From: Thioclava sediminum
GTDB lineage: Bacteria; Pseudomonadota; Alphaproteobacteria; Rhodobacterales; Rhodobacteraceae
Direction of reading: 5' to 3'
Length of the DNA: 64,000 nucleotides
Assembly: GCF_002020355.1 (NCBI RefSeq)
Contig: NZ_MPZV01000002.1
Location: 186,001 to 250,000 of the forward strand
Shown: positions 46,573 through 57,174 of the stretch, in pieces
Layout: every line of letters starts with the position of its first letter
Numbering within the stretch: position 1 is the stretch's first letter
The notes under the pieces: generated by a model
Database searches by the model: none
Told to the model about the DNA's origin: nothing
The model's input: the letters and a program-made list of their open reading frames with translations, nothing else
Position numbers and translations under genes: made by a program

Positions 46573-47156
46573 CAGTAGACAGTGACCTGCGTGCCGACGG
46601 GAACGCTGTTGAACAGATCGATGACATGATCGTTCACCATCCGGATACAGCCGTTCGAAACCGCGTGCCCGATCGAGCCCGGCTCGGTCGTGCCGTGGAT
46701 GCGGATCGCGGTGTCACGCCCGTTCTGGTAGAGATACATCGCCCGCGCGCCGAGCGGGTTCTGCGGCCCGCCCTCCATCCCGTCCTCGTATTTCTTGTAG
46801 GCCGGATTGCGTTCGATCATCTCGCGGGTGGGCGTCCAGCTCGGCCACTTGACCTTGCGCGCCACCGTCGCGGTGCCGCGGAACTTCAGCTCATCCTTGC
46901 CGACGGCCACGCCGTAACGCATCGCCACGCCCGGCGCGACGATGTGATAGAGGAAGAACTTATCCGAGACGATGATGATCGAGCCCACCGGCAGATCCGG
47001 CTTCACCGCCACTTTCGTTGGGTAATATTGCGAGCCGATCGGCCAGCGCTTGGCCGGCCCGGTCTCGACGCTTTGCGCAGGTTCGGTTGCGGCAATGGCG
47101 GGCAGGCTTGCGAAGGGCAAGGCGGCCAGCGAGAGAAGAAAAGCGCGGCGATCCAT
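46572..47156 (-). CDS. L,D-transpeptidase (YkuD family)
   Basis: A 194-residue exported protein. The signal sequence DRRAFLLSLAALPFA has a twin-arginine-like start. The YkuD domain holds the catalytic block IRIHGTTEPGSIGHAVSNGCIRM, with Cys in SNGCIRM and the upstream His. It would form 3-3 crosslinks in peptidoglycan or attach proteins to it. I use ATG 47156, because AGGAG lies 7 nt upstream; a TTG two codons earlier lacks spacing. It is the first gene of a two-gene operon with mnmH, linked by a 1-nt overlap, with no obvious functional link. Confidence 0.9.
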   Translation of the reverse strand: MDRRAFLLSLAALPFASLPAIAATEPAQSVETGPAKRWPIGSQYYPTKVAVKPDLPVGSIIIVSDKFFLYHIVAPGVAMRYGVAVGKDELKFRGTATVARKVKWPSWTPTREMIERNPAYKKYEDGMEGGPQNPLGARAMYLYQNGRDTAIRIHGTTEPGSIGHAVSNGCIRMVNDHVIDLFNSVPVGTQVTVY

Positions 47157-47302
47157 TATCAAACTCCTGCAAAATCCTGCGGCGTCTCCCGGCTACGCGT
47201 TCGACACAAACCAAGGGTGAGGCTAGCAAAGCCGCCCCACCCTCTCAAGAATTTGGTCTCGGGTCAGAAAAAGGCCAGCGCCAATCGTTGCCGCTTTGTC
47301 GA

Positions 47303-47509
47303 TTACTTACCGAAAGCGCAGCCCGATTTGATGCCGAACTTGCCGAAGATCATCGCCGCCGGGCAGAAGCCGGTGAAAGCCGATTGCAGCAGGTTCGCGC
47401 CGATGAAGGCGGTGAACCACAGCCAATATATCGAGACATAGACGGCCAGCAGCAGCGAGATCAGGATCATCACGCCAGCAAAGGCAAAAATCGCACGGTC
47501 GAGGTTCAT
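47303..47509 (-). CDS. DUF2892-type small inner-membrane protein
   Basis: A 68-residue protein with a long hydrophobic region (about residues 8-48, two helices) and the C-terminal GFCPAAMIFGKFGIKSGCAFG block typical in pattern of DUF2892 (a YgaP-like membrane domain). The two cysteines in CPAAM and GCAFG are conserved in this family. ATG 47509 has GGAG 8 nt upstream; a GTG five codons earlier is unlikely. It is divergent from copA and has its own promoter. The function is unknown, often linked to sulfur or redox genes. Confidence 0.82.
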   Translation of the reverse strand: MNLDRAIFAFAGVMILISLLLAVYVSIYWLWFTAFIGANLLQSAFTGFCPAAMIFGKFGIKSGCAFGK

Positions 47510-47547
47510 TCGAGGGCACTCCACGAAAAAAGGTTACGTTGTCAGAA

Positions 47548-47576
47548 GATATAACAGTTACTCACGACAAATTCAA
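47548..47576 (-). promoter_or_regulatory. Sigma-70-type promoter of the DUF2892-type gene
   Basis: On the minus strand, TTGAAT (47571-47576) and TATATC (47548-47553) are separated by exactly 17 bp. Transcription would begin near 47541, about 32 nt before the ATG at 47509. Confidence 0.6.
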
Positions 47577-47600
47577 TTGCTTGCATATGTCGCGCGACGC

Positions 47601-47631
47601 TTGACCGCAGCCCCGTGCAGGATCAGATAAC
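47601..47631 (+). promoter_or_regulatory. MerR/CueR-type promoter candidate of copA
   Basis: TTGACC at 47601-47606 and GATAAC at 47626-47631 are separated by 19 bp, the over-long spacer typical of promoters activated by MerR-family regulators such as CueR/HmrR. The spacer is GC-rich, but I do not see a clean ACCTTCC-type dyad. The predicted transcript start falls at about 47637-47638, the copA ATG, and no ribosome site lies upstream. Confidence 0.45.
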
Positions 47632-47636
47632 GCCCT

Positions 47637-49865
<2,229 letters not shown>

Positions 49866-49969
49866 TCCGGGCGTGGATCGGCGAGAGCGCGCCGAGGCTG
49901 GAACTCCGCCCTTCCCAAGCGGCAACGACGGCGTTTAGCTGCTTGCGACCCACCACCCGGAGCGCCCGC

Positions 49970-50431
49970 ATGCTGACTCGTCGCCTCTTTCTGCTCTCGC
50001 TCGGCGCTCTCGCGGCCTGTGGCGGCTCGCCGCGGCCGATGGCGAAACCGGCCTACGCACTGCCGCTCCATCGCAACGAGACGCCGGAAATCCGCGCCCT
50101 GATCAACCGCTATTCGGACCATTATGGCGTTCCGCGCAGCCTCACCCACCGCGTGGTCCAGCGCGAGAGCCGCTACCGCGCCGATGCCCGCAACGGCCCC
50201 TATTACGGGCTGATGCAGATCCTGCCGCAGACCGCGCGTGGCATGGGGTTTCGCGGCAAGCCGCATGACCTGCTCGACCCCGACACCAACCTGAAATACG
50301 CGGTGAAATACCTGCGCGGCGCGTGGCTGGTCTCGGATGGCTCGGAAGATCGCGCGGTCAAATGGTATTCGCGCGGCTATTATTACGAGGCGAAACGGCG
50401 CGGATTGCTCCGGGAAACCGGGCTGCGCTGA
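49970..50431 (+). CDS. Lipoprotein lytic transglycosylase
   Basis: A 153-residue SLT-domain enzyme. The signal peptide has RRLFLLSL and the lipobox LAAC, so Cys17 would be lipid-modified and the protein held in the outer membrane. The catalytic Glu66 lies in VVQRESRYR. PYYGLMQILPQTARGMGF is the family's second block. It would cleave peptidoglycan and leave a 1,6-anhydro end. I start at ATG 49970, with CGGAG 8 nt upstream; an earlier TTG would spoil the signal peptide. It follows copA by 104 bp and faces the ABC permease gene. Confidence 0.9.
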   Translation: MLTRRLFLLSLGALAACGGSPRPMAKPAYALPLHRNETPEIRALINRYSDHYGVPRSLTHRVVQRESRYRADARNGPYYGLMQILPQTARGMGFRGKPHDLLDPDTNLKYAVKYLRGAWLVSDGSEDRAVKWYSRGYYYEAKRRGLLRETGLR

Positions 50432-50463
50432 CCTGCGACCTGCGCATCCTCGAACGAAGGACG

Positions 50464-50537
50464 CTCCGCGGGGATATTTGAACCAAGGTGAAGCAAAGCG
50501 CCCTTCCTTCGGCTTGGCCGAAATATCCCCGCCGGAG
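50464..50537. repeat. Inverted pair of the convergent-gene repeat, copies B and C
   Basis: Copy B (plus) is GGGATATTT-GAA-CCAAGGTGAAG at 50471-50493. Copy C (minus) is GGGATATTT-CGG-CCAAGCCGAAG at 50507-50529. As an inverted pair with flanking CTCCG/CGGAG they can fold into a hairpin with about 26 paired bases around a 13-nt loop. It lies between the convergent transglycosylase and ABC permease genes, so a bidirectional terminator is plausible. The 23-bp units match copy A at 19 and 20 positions. Confidence 0.75.
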
Positions 50538-50567
50538 GCATCCGACAGTTTCCAAGCAGAGCTGCCC

Positions 50568-53075
50568 TCACTCAGGCGCGCGCAACACCCCCGCAGGCCG
50601 CGCCGCCAAGGGACGCAGCGCGAAGACCAGACCGGCCAGCAGCGTCGCGATAACGCCGCCCGCGACGATCAGAAGCGCGGGGAGCGGGGCGAAATGGAAC
50701 TCCGCCCCCATCACCAGATCGACCACGGCCCAACCCGCGAGCCCGCCGAAGAGGATCGCGACCAGACCCGCCGCCGCGCCCATCAGTGCCGAACGCAGCG
50801 CGAAGCTCGCTAGGATCGCCCCGCGCGTGGCGCCGAGCGTCTTGAGCATCGCAGCCTCCCAGGCCCGCTCCCGCTCGCCTGCCGCTGCCGCACCGATCAG
50901 CACGACGAAGCCCGTCAGCAGCGTCACGCCCGCGGCCAGCGAGGTCGCCCGTGCGATGGCCGAGAGCGCATCGGTCACGCGCTGCAGGGCGTCGCGCACG
51001 CGGATCGCAGTGATATTGGGGAAACGCTCCGCCAGATCGCGCATCACCTGCGCCTCGGCGCTTGGCGGCGCGTAGATCGTGGCGAGCCATGTATGGGGCG
51101 CGCCGCGCAGTGCCGCCGGATTGAGGGTCAGGACGAAACCGATCCCGCCGGTCGAGAAATCCACATCGCGGAACGAGGTCACCTTCGCGGTGATGTCGCG
51201 CCCGAGGATGTTCACCGTGATTGTATCGCCGAGCTTCAGGCCGATCTCCTGCGCCTCCTTGGCCGAGAAGCTAGCCAGCGGCGGGCCGTTATAGTCCTTC
51301 GGCCACCATTCGCCTGCGGTGATCTTCTCGCGCGGGGTCTCGGCATAGGTCACGCCGCGATCGCCGCGCAGCACCCAATGCTCGCCATGCGTCTTGCGCG
51401 CGTCCTCGCCGTTGATCTTGGTGATCACGCCGCGCAGCATCGGCACGCTTTCGACCTTGGTGACTTCGGGCATATCCGCCAGCAGATCGGTGAAGGGCTG
51501 GATCTGGTCGGGCTGGATGTCGATCACGAAATAGGCGGGTGCGACCTTCGGCAAATCGCGGTCGATCGCCCCGCGCAGACCGCTATCGACCTGCCCCACG
51601 GCCGCCAGAACCGAGAGGCCGAGGCCCAGCGACAGGATGACCGAGCGCGCTTCGGAACGCGGCCCGCCAATCGCGGCAAGGGCTGCGCGCAGCACGGGGC
51701 GGCCCCGGGCGCTATGCTGGGCGCGGCGCGCCAGCCAGCGGATCAGGCTGGCGGCGAGCGTGAGGATCAGGAGCGCCACGGCGATGCCGCCGAGGCTCGC
51801 CAGCGTCAGTGTCCAGAGGCCCGAGAACCACGCCGAGACGGAGACAATGACCGTCAGAAGCGCGACGGTCAGCACAAGCGTGGGCCAGCCCGGCAGGCGG
51901 CGGCCTGCGCCGGTGTCGCGGTAAAGCGTCGCCGCGCGCATCTTCGACATGCGCGAGAGCGGCCAGAGGGCAAACAGCATCGCGACCAAGGCACCGTAAA
52001 GCGCGGCCTCGCCCAGCGGGCCGGGATCGAGCCCGATCTCGACCGGCAGCGGCAGCGCGCGTTCGATCAGGCCGGATGCGCCGAGGACGAGACCGGCGCC
52101 AAGGACGAGCCCCGCGAGAATGCCCGCGAGGCCGAGAGCTGCGAGCTGCAGCAGAAACGCCGCGCGGATCGTACTTCCGGTCGCGCCGAGCGCGCGCAGG
52201 GTGGCGATGGTGGGCGCTTTGCGTTCGATCCATGCCGCGACGGTGGCTGAGATGCCGACGCCGCCCACTGCCAGCCCGGCAAGCCCGACCAGCACGAGGA
52301 AAGAGCCTAGCCGTTGCACGAAACGCTCCGCCCCCGGCGCGGCACGGCGGCGGTCGGACCAGCGCATGCCAGCCCCGTCGAACCGGGTCTCGGCCTGCTG
52401 TTTCAGGGTGGCGAGGTCGGTGTCTGGCGGCAGGGTCGCGCGGTATTCGGTCTCGAAAAGCGAGCCCGGCGAGAGAAGCGGCGTGTTCTCGATGGCCGAG
52501 AGCGAGACGATGGAATGCGGGCCAAGCCCCATCCCCGTCCCGGTCGAATCCGGCTCGCGCACGATCCGCGCCATCATCACGAAATCCTGCCCGCCAAGCT
52601 GCACCTTATCGCCGGGGCTCAGGCCCAGACGGTCGGCGAGGATCGGATCGAGGAAAATCCCCGGCACGCCGCCCTGCCCCGTCAAAGCGTCCGGCGCAAC
52701 GGGCGGATCAAGCTGCAGCTTTCCGGTCAGCGGATAGGCCCCGTCCACTGCCTTCACCTGCGTCAGCGCGCGGTCGGCGGGATCGGTGCCGGTCGACAGC
52801 ATCGAGCGAAAATCGATCACCTCGGAGACCGCGGTGGCGCGGTCGGCGATCCATTGCAGCTCCTCGGGCTTGGCGCGGCGATAGGTGAATTCGTATTGAG
52901 CGTCGCCGCCCAGCAGCACCGCGCCCTGATCCGACAGCGCGCGCTCGATGGCCGAGCGCACCAGCCCCACGGAGGCGATCGCCGCTACACCCAGCATCAG
53001 GCAGAGCAGCATCACCCAGAAGCCGCGAATGCCGCCGCGCAGCTCGCGCCGGGCGATGGAGAGCGCGAGGCTCAT
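50568..53075 (-). CDS. ABC transporter permease, FtsX-like (YbbP type)
   Basis: An 835-residue permease with two FtsX-type modules. The N-terminal helix is followed by a large periplasmic domain (about 30-250), then three helices. A second copy of helices lies in the middle and at the C-terminus, about ten in all. Size, topology and neighbours match YbbP of E. coli, whose substrate is not established. Its start overlaps the ATPase gene by 4 nt. TesA is divergent next door, the same gene order as ybbP-ybbA-tesA. Confidence 0.9.
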   Translation of the reverse strand: MSLALSIARRELRGGIRGFWVMLLCLMLGVAAIASVGLVRSAIERALSDQGAVLLGGDAQYEFTYRRAKPEELQWIADRATAVSEVIDFRSMLSTGTDPADRALTQVKAVDGAYPLTGKLQLDPPVAPDALTGQGGVPGIFLDPILADRLGLSPGDKVQLGGQDFVMMARIVREPDSTGTGMGLGPHSIVSLSAIENTPLLSPGSLFETEYRATLPPDTDLATLKQQAETRFDGAGMRWSDRRRAAPGAERFVQRLGSFLVLVGLAGLAVGGVGISATVAAWIERKAPTIATLRALGATGSTIRAAFLLQLAALGLAGILAGLVLGAGLVLGASGLIERALPLPVEIGLDPGPLGEAALYGALVAMLFALWPLSRMSKMRAATLYRDTGAGRRLPGWPTLVLTVALLTVIVSVSAWFSGLWTLTLASLGGIAVALLILTLAASLIRWLARRAQHSARGRPVLRAALAAIGGPRSEARSVILSLGLGLSVLAAVGQVDSGLRGAIDRDLPKVAPAYFVIDIQPDQIQPFTDLLADMPEVTKVESVPMLRGVITKINGEDARKTHGEHWVLRGDRGVTYAETPREKITAGEWWPKDYNGPPLASFSAKEAQEIGLKLGDTITVNILGRDITAKVTSFRDVDFSTGGIGFVLTLNPAALRGAPHTWLATIYAPPSAEAQVMRDLAERFPNITAIRVRDALQRVTDALSAIARATSLAAGVTLLTGFVVLIGAAAAGERERAWEAAMLKTLGATRGAILASFALRSALMGAAAGLVAILFGGLAGWAVVDLVMGAEFHFAPLPALLIVAGGVIATLLAGLVFALRPLAARPAGVLRAPE

Positions 53076-53770
53076 GCGGGGGCGTCCGTTGCGATGTGAT
53101 CGCCCACGACTTCGCCGTCGCGCAGCTCCACGATGCGGTCGCAGCGCGCGGCCAGTTCCGGTGCGTGGGTCACGAGAACCAGCGTCGCGCCGTGTTTCTC
53201 CTGCAGACCAAAGAGCAGCTCGATGATCGTCTCGCCCGTGGCACTGTCGAGATTGCCGGTGGGTTCATCGGCCAGCAGGATCGCAGGCCGCGGCGCGACC
53301 GCGCGGGCCAGAGCCACCCGCTGCTGCTCGCCACCCGACATCTGGCTGGGATAATGTTCGAGCCGATGCGCCAGCCCGACGGCGTCCAATTCGGCTGCGG
53401 CGCGCTCGAACGGGCGCTCCACCCCCGCGATCTCAAGCGGCATCGCGACGTTTTCCAGCGCCGTCATCGTCGGGATGAGGTGGAAGCTTTGGAAAACCAC
53501 CCCCATATTACCCCGACGAAACCGCGCCAGCGCATCCTCGGACAGCTTCGAGAGATCATGGCCCAAAGCGGTGACAGACCCGGAGGTGGCGCGTTCGAGC
53601 CCGCCCATCAGCATGAGGAGCGACGATTTGCCCGATCCAGACGGCCCCGTAAGCCCGACGCTTTCCCCTTTCGCGATGCTCAGGTCGATCCCGTTGAGGA
53701 TCTCGACCGGCCCGGTATTGCCATCGAGCGCAAGCCGCGCGTCTTTCAACTCAAGGATCGTGTCACTCAT
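53072..53770 (-). CDS. ybbA: ABC transporter ATP-binding protein (YbbA type)
   Basis: A 232-residue ATPase of the LolD/MacB subfamily. It has the Walker A GPSGSGKSSLL near residue 42, the Q-loop in GVVFQSFHLIPTMTALENV, the signature QMSGGEQQRVALARA, Walker B ILLADEPTGNLD and the H-loop VTHAPELA. I start at ATG 53770 (MSDTILELKDA), because the 18 residues before it do not fit the family. It overlaps the permease gene by 4 nt. The likely role is envelope lipid or lipoprotein transport, by analogy only. Confidence 0.93.
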   Translation of the reverse strand: MSDTILELKDARLALDGNTGPVEILNGIDLSIAKGESVGLTGPSGSGKSSLLMLMGGLERATSGSVTALGHDLSKLSEDALARFRRGNMGVVFQSFHLIPTMTALENVAMPLEIAGVERPFERAAAELDAVGLAHRLEHYPSQMSGGEQQRVALARAVAPRPAILLADEPTGNLDSATGETIIELLFGLQEKHGATLVLVTHAPELAARCDRIVELRDGEVVGDHIATDAPA

Positions 53771-53810
53771 GCGCCGTCTTTCTTTTGCTTCAAAGGGATA
53801 TGGGCCGCGG

Positions 53811-54473
53811 ATGGGGATACGCAAGCGGATCGCGGCGGGTTTTATCGCCGCAGGGCTGGCTCTGGGGGCCGGGCCCGCGATGGCGGAGGTATCGATCCTC
53901 GCATTGGGGGACTCGCTGACCCAAGGCTATGGGCTCGATAATCCGGCGGACGGGCTGGTGCCGCAGCTGCAGGGCTGGCTGCAGGGTCATGGGCAGGATG
54001 TGAAGATGATCAATGGGGGCGTCTCGGGCGATACGACCGCAGGCGGGCTGTCGCGGATCGACTGGCTGCTGACGCCCCAGCCCGACGCGGTGATCGTGGC
54101 CTTGGGCGGCAATGACCTGCTGCGCGGGCTGCCGCCGGAACAGGCGCGGGCGAACCTCGATGGCATTCTGGCGAAACTGCAGGCGAAGGGCATTCCGGCG
54201 CTGCTGGCGGGGCTGCCCGCACCGGGGAATTTCGGGCCGAAATATCAGCAGGATTTCGACGCGATCTATCCCGATCTGGCGAAGAAATACGATGCCGTTC
54301 TGGTGCCCAACCTGCTCGCTCCGATCACGGAGACCCCGATCGAGGAGCGCGCCAAGACCGACCTGATGCAGCCCGACAATATCCATCCCTCGCCCGAAGG
54401 GGTGAAGAAGGTGGTTTCTGCTCTGGGTCCAAAGGTGCTGGAACTGCTCGCGAAGGTGAAACAGGGGAGCTGA
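53811..54473 (+). CDS. tesA: Arylesterase/acyl-CoA thioesterase, SGNH type (TesA-like)
   Basis: A 220-residue exported hydrolase. The signal peptide (about 1-25) ends PAMAEVS. The SGNH catalytic blocks are ALGDSLTQGYGL (Ser), GGVSGDTTAGG (Gly), ALGGNDLLRG (Asn) and DNIHPSPEG (Asp-His). It would hydrolyse esters and thioesters in the periplasm. I start at ATG 53811, with AAAGGGA upstream. It is divergent from the ybbA-type gene across 40 bp, as in E. coli. It is followed 4 nt later by the end of a convergent lipoprotein gene. Confidence 0.92.
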   Translation: MGIRKRIAAGFIAAGLALGAGPAMAEVSILALGDSLTQGYGLDNPADGLVPQLQGWLQGHGQDVKMINGGVSGDTTAGGLSRIDWLLTPQPDAVIVALGGNDLLRGLPPEQARANLDGILAKLQAKGIPALLAGLPAPGNFGPKYQQDFDAIYPDLAKKYDAVLVPNLLAPITETPIEERAKTDLMQPDNIHPSPEGVKKVVSALGPKVLELLAKVKQGS

Positions 54474-54477
54474 GCGC

Positions 54478-54885
54478 TCAGCTCTCCTCTTCGGGATAGG
54501 CCGCCTTGCAGGCCGCGATCTGCGCCTCGGCGGCCTTCGACAGCTCCGCCTGCCGCTTCAGAAGCGCTTCCAGCTTGCGTTTCTCGGCGGCCGGATCGAT
54601 CGGAATCGGGCGCTGCCGCGTCACCGTGTAATCCTCAAGGCACATACGCGGCCTCTGGATCACCTTGTCGCCCTTGGTGATCGTGTCGTAGCCGCAGATT
54701 TCCCAGCGGCTCGACGTGGTCTCGTAGCTCTGCCACGCGTAGCCCCGCGCGATGTTACCCTGCACCTCGCCCACCAGATTGGTGACGCGCCGCAATTCGG
54801 TCGTGGACTGGCGGATGCAACGCTCCTGCGGGGTGCCGCAGGCGGCGAGCAGGACGAGCGGGATCAGCATCAGGGCGTGGCGCAT
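54478..54885 (-). CDS. Small lipoprotein of unknown function
   Basis: A 135-residue protein with a signal peptide and lipobox LAAC (Cys16), so probably outer-membrane or periplasmic lipoprotein. The mature part has five more cysteines (ERCIRQ, EICGYD, RMCLED, IAACKAA), likely disulfide-linked, and a charged helical C-terminus (RKLEALLKRQAELSKAAEA). I do not recognise a family. It lies between tesA (convergent, 4-nt gap) and hemF (divergent). Confidence 0.8.
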   Translation of the reverse strand: MRHALMLIPLVLLAACGTPQERCIRQSTTELRRVTNLVGEVQGNIARGYAWQSYETTSSRWEICGYDTITKGDKVIQRPRMCLEDYTVTRQRPIPIDPAAEKRKLEALLKRQAELSKAAEAQIAACKAAYPEEES

Positions 54886-54961
54886 GGGCGGTCTCCTTCG
54901 CGTTCAGCCTACGCCCGCTTCCGACCGCGATCAATCGCGCCCTTCCCGCATCCCTCAGCGC

Positions 54962-54975
54962 CTGATAAGGATCAC
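54962..54975. promoter_or_regulatory. FNR-type box upstream of hemF
   Basis: CTGAT-AAGG-ATCAC has the perfect core TGAT-N4-ATCA; the FNR/FnrL consensus TTGAT-N4-ATCAA differs only at the two outermost bases. It is centred about 32 nt before the hemF ATG, close to where transcription should begin, so repression without oxygen is more likely than activation. Confidence 0.55.
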
Positions 54976-55000
54976 GCTAAAGATTTGGGAGGCCCTACGC

Positions 55001-55900
55001 ATGACTGATACGGTTGAGGATTTCGACGCCCGCAAGGCCCGCGCGAGCCAGTGGTTTTCCGACCTGCGCGACCGGATCGTCACGGCGTTCGAGGGGCTGG
55101 AAGACAGCCATGCGCAAGGCCCGCTTTCCGATCAGGCGCCGGGCCGGTTCGAGGTGACGCCGACCGAGCGCAAGGGGCCGAACGGCGAGGATCATGGCGG
55201 CGGCAAGATGAGCGTGATGCGCGGCGGCCGCGTCTTCGAGAAGGTCGGCGTGAACATCTCCACCGTCTGGGGCGAACTGGCACCCCGCGCGCAAAAGGCG
55301 ATGGCCGCACGCGGCGTGCCGGGGATGGAGGACGACCCGCGCTTCTGGGCCTCCGGGATCAGCCTCGTCGCACATATGCAGAACCCGCATTGCCCTGCCG
55401 TGCACATGAACACCCGCATGTTCTGGACGCCCGGCGCGTGGTGGTTCGGCGGCGGTGCCGACCTCAATCCCTGTCTTGAGTATGACGAAGACACCGCGCA
55501 TTTCCACGCCGAGATGCAGGCCGCCTGCGACGCCCATGACAAGACCTATTACGACCATTTCAAAGCCTGGGCGGACGAGTATTTCTTCATCCCCCATCGC
55601 GGTCGGGCGCGCGGCGTCGGCGGGATTTTCTACGACGATCTGAACACCGGCGAGTGGGAGGATGATTTCGCCTTCACACAATCGGTCGGCGCGGGCTTCC
55701 TGCCCGCCTTCCAGCCGCTGATCGAGAAACGCCGCGTGCAGGACTGGTCCGAAGACGACCGCGAGACCCAGCTGCGCCATCGCGGGCTCTATGCGGAATA
55801 CAATCTGGTCTATGACCGGGGCACGAAATTCGGGCTCGAGACCGGGCATAACGCAGATGCGGTTCTGATGAGCCTGCCGCCGGTCGCGAAGTGGTATTGA
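55001..55900 (+). CDS. hemF: Oxygen-dependent coproporphyrinogen III oxidase
   Basis: A 299-residue enzyme converting coproporphyrinogen III to protoporphyrinogen IX with O2 during haem and chlorophyll synthesis. Family blocks include GGGKMSVMRGGRVFEKVGVN, NPHCPAVHMNTRMF, WFGGGADLNPCLEY and RGVGGIFYDDL. I start at ATG 55001, because GGGAGG lies 7 nt upstream; the longer in-frame extension runs through the divergent lipoprotein. An FNR-type box lies just upstream. It faces hemE, with hemC divergent from hemE beyond. Confidence 0.95.
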   Translation: MTDTVEDFDARKARASQWFSDLRDRIVTAFEGLEDSHAQGPLSDQAPGRFEVTPTERKGPNGEDHGGGKMSVMRGGRVFEKVGVNISTVWGELAPRAQKAMAARGVPGMEDDPRFWASGISLVAHMQNPHCPAVHMNTRMFWTPGAWWFGGGADLNPCLEYDEDTAHFHAEMQAACDAHDKTYYDHFKAWADEYFFIPHRGRARGVGGIFYDDLNTGEWEDDFAFTQSVGAGFLPAFQPLIEKRRVQDWSEDDRETQLRHRGLYAEYNLVYDRGTKFGLETGHNADAVLMSLPPVAKWY

Positions 55901-55930
55901 GGGGATAAGGCGCGCATAGGCCCAAGGTTG

Positions 55931-55992
55931 GAGGGGCGCTGCCCCTCTGCGCTTGCGCGCATTCACCCCGGGATATTTTCGCCAAGAGGAAG
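55931..55992. repeat. Convergent-gene repeat element, copy D
   Basis: The hairpin GAGGGGC-GCT-GCCCCTC (55931-55947) is followed 22 nt later by GGGATATTT-TCG-CCAAGAGGAAG at 55970-55992. It lies between the convergent hemF and hemE genes. The 23-bp unit matches copy A at 20 positions, and both keep CCAAGAGGAAG intact. Confidence 0.7.
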
Positions 55993-56043
55993 AGGGGGAT
56001 GCGCGCCCGCATACTCGGACGCGCGCTCGGTCGAAACCGCGCG

Positions 56044-57075
56044 TCAGCCGTTGCGGATCGTTTCGACCATCAGGGCCACATTCTCCGGATCGGCATCGGG
56101 AGTGATCCCGTGGCCGAGATTGAAGATATGCGGGCCCTTGCTGAAAGCTTTCACCACGTGGCGCGTCTCGTCGATCAGCGCCTGACCGCCGGTGACCATA
56201 TGCGACGACGCGAGGTTACCCTGCACGCAGCCGGACACCTGAACATGTTCGGCGCCCCATTCCGGCGTGATCGAATTGTCGAGCGCGACGCAATCGGCGC
56301 CGGTCTTCTGATGGAAGCCGATATAACCCTCGCCCGCCTCGCGCGGGAAGGCGATGACCGGCAGGCCCGGGAAGCGCGCTTTCATCTCGGAGATGATCTT
56401 GCGGGCGGGTTCGACGGCGAAATCCTCGAAATCCTGACCTTTGAGCGAGCCCGCCCAGCTGTCGAAGATCTTCACGACCTCGGCCCCGGCCTCGACCTGT
56501 TTCGACAGGTATTCGATGGTCGAGACGGTAAGCAGGTCGATGATCTTCACGAAAGTCTCGCGATCTTCGGCCTTCAGCGCATGGGCCGGGCCCTGATCTT
56601 TCGTGCCGCGACCCGCGATCATATAGGTCGCGACGGTCCACGGCGCGCCGGCGAACCCGATGAGCGTGGTCTCTTTCGGCAGTTCTTCCGAGAGGATCGA
56701 GACGGTCTCATAGACCGGGTTGAGCGTCTCGTGGATGTCGTCCTTGGTCTTGAGCTTGGCGAAGCCGTCCGCCCCGGTGATGGTCGAGAGGCGCGGACCC
56801 TCGCCGGTGACGAACCACAGATCGGCGCCCAGAGCCTGCGGCAGCAGCAGAATGTCGGCAAACAGGATCGCCGCGTCGAAGCCGTAGCGGCGGATCGGTT
56901 GCAGCGTCACTTCGGCGGCCAGTTCGGGATTGTAGCACAGCGACAGGAAGTCGCCCGCCTTCGCCCGCGTCGCGCGATATTCCGGCAGATAGCGCCCTGC
57001 CTGCCGCATCATCCAGACCGGAGGGGTCGGCAGCACTTCGCCTTTCAAAGCTCGCAGGATCGTCTTGTCGGTCAT
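56044..57075 (-). CDS. hemE: Uroporphyrinogen decarboxylase
   Basis: A 343-residue enzyme that removes four carboxyls from uroporphyrinogen III to give coproporphyrinogen III. The N-terminal signature is [16 protein letters not shown], with the active Arg residues, and the second is [33 protein letters not shown] closes the C-terminus. I start at ATG 57075 ([12 protein letters not shown]), with GGAGG upstream; an earlier start adds seven unlikely residues. It is convergent with hemF and divergent from hemC. Confidence 0.95.
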   Translation of the reverse strand: MTDKTILRALKGEVLPTPPVWMMRQAGRYLPEYRATRAKAGDFLSLCYNPELAAEVTLQPIRRYGFDAAILFADILLLPQALGADLWFVTGEGPRLSTITGADGFAKLKTKDDIHETLNPVYETVSILSEELPKETTLIGFAGAPWTVATYMIAGRGTKDQGPAHALKAEDRETFVKIIDLLTVSTIEYLSKQVEAGAEVVKIFDSWAGSLKGQDFEDFAVEPARKIISEMKARFPGLPVIAFPREAGEGYIGFHQKTGADCVALDNSITPEWGAEHVQVSGCVQGNLASSHMVTGGQALIDETRHVVKAFSKGPHIFNLGHGITPDADPENVALMVETIRNG

Positions 57076-57174
57076 TCTTGCGCCTCCTCTTTGCACCCCT
57101 TCGACGCGACCTGTGGCGTCATGTCAAGCGCAGGGCTTCTTGCAAGGTCCATCTGTCGCGGATATTCCGGGGCC

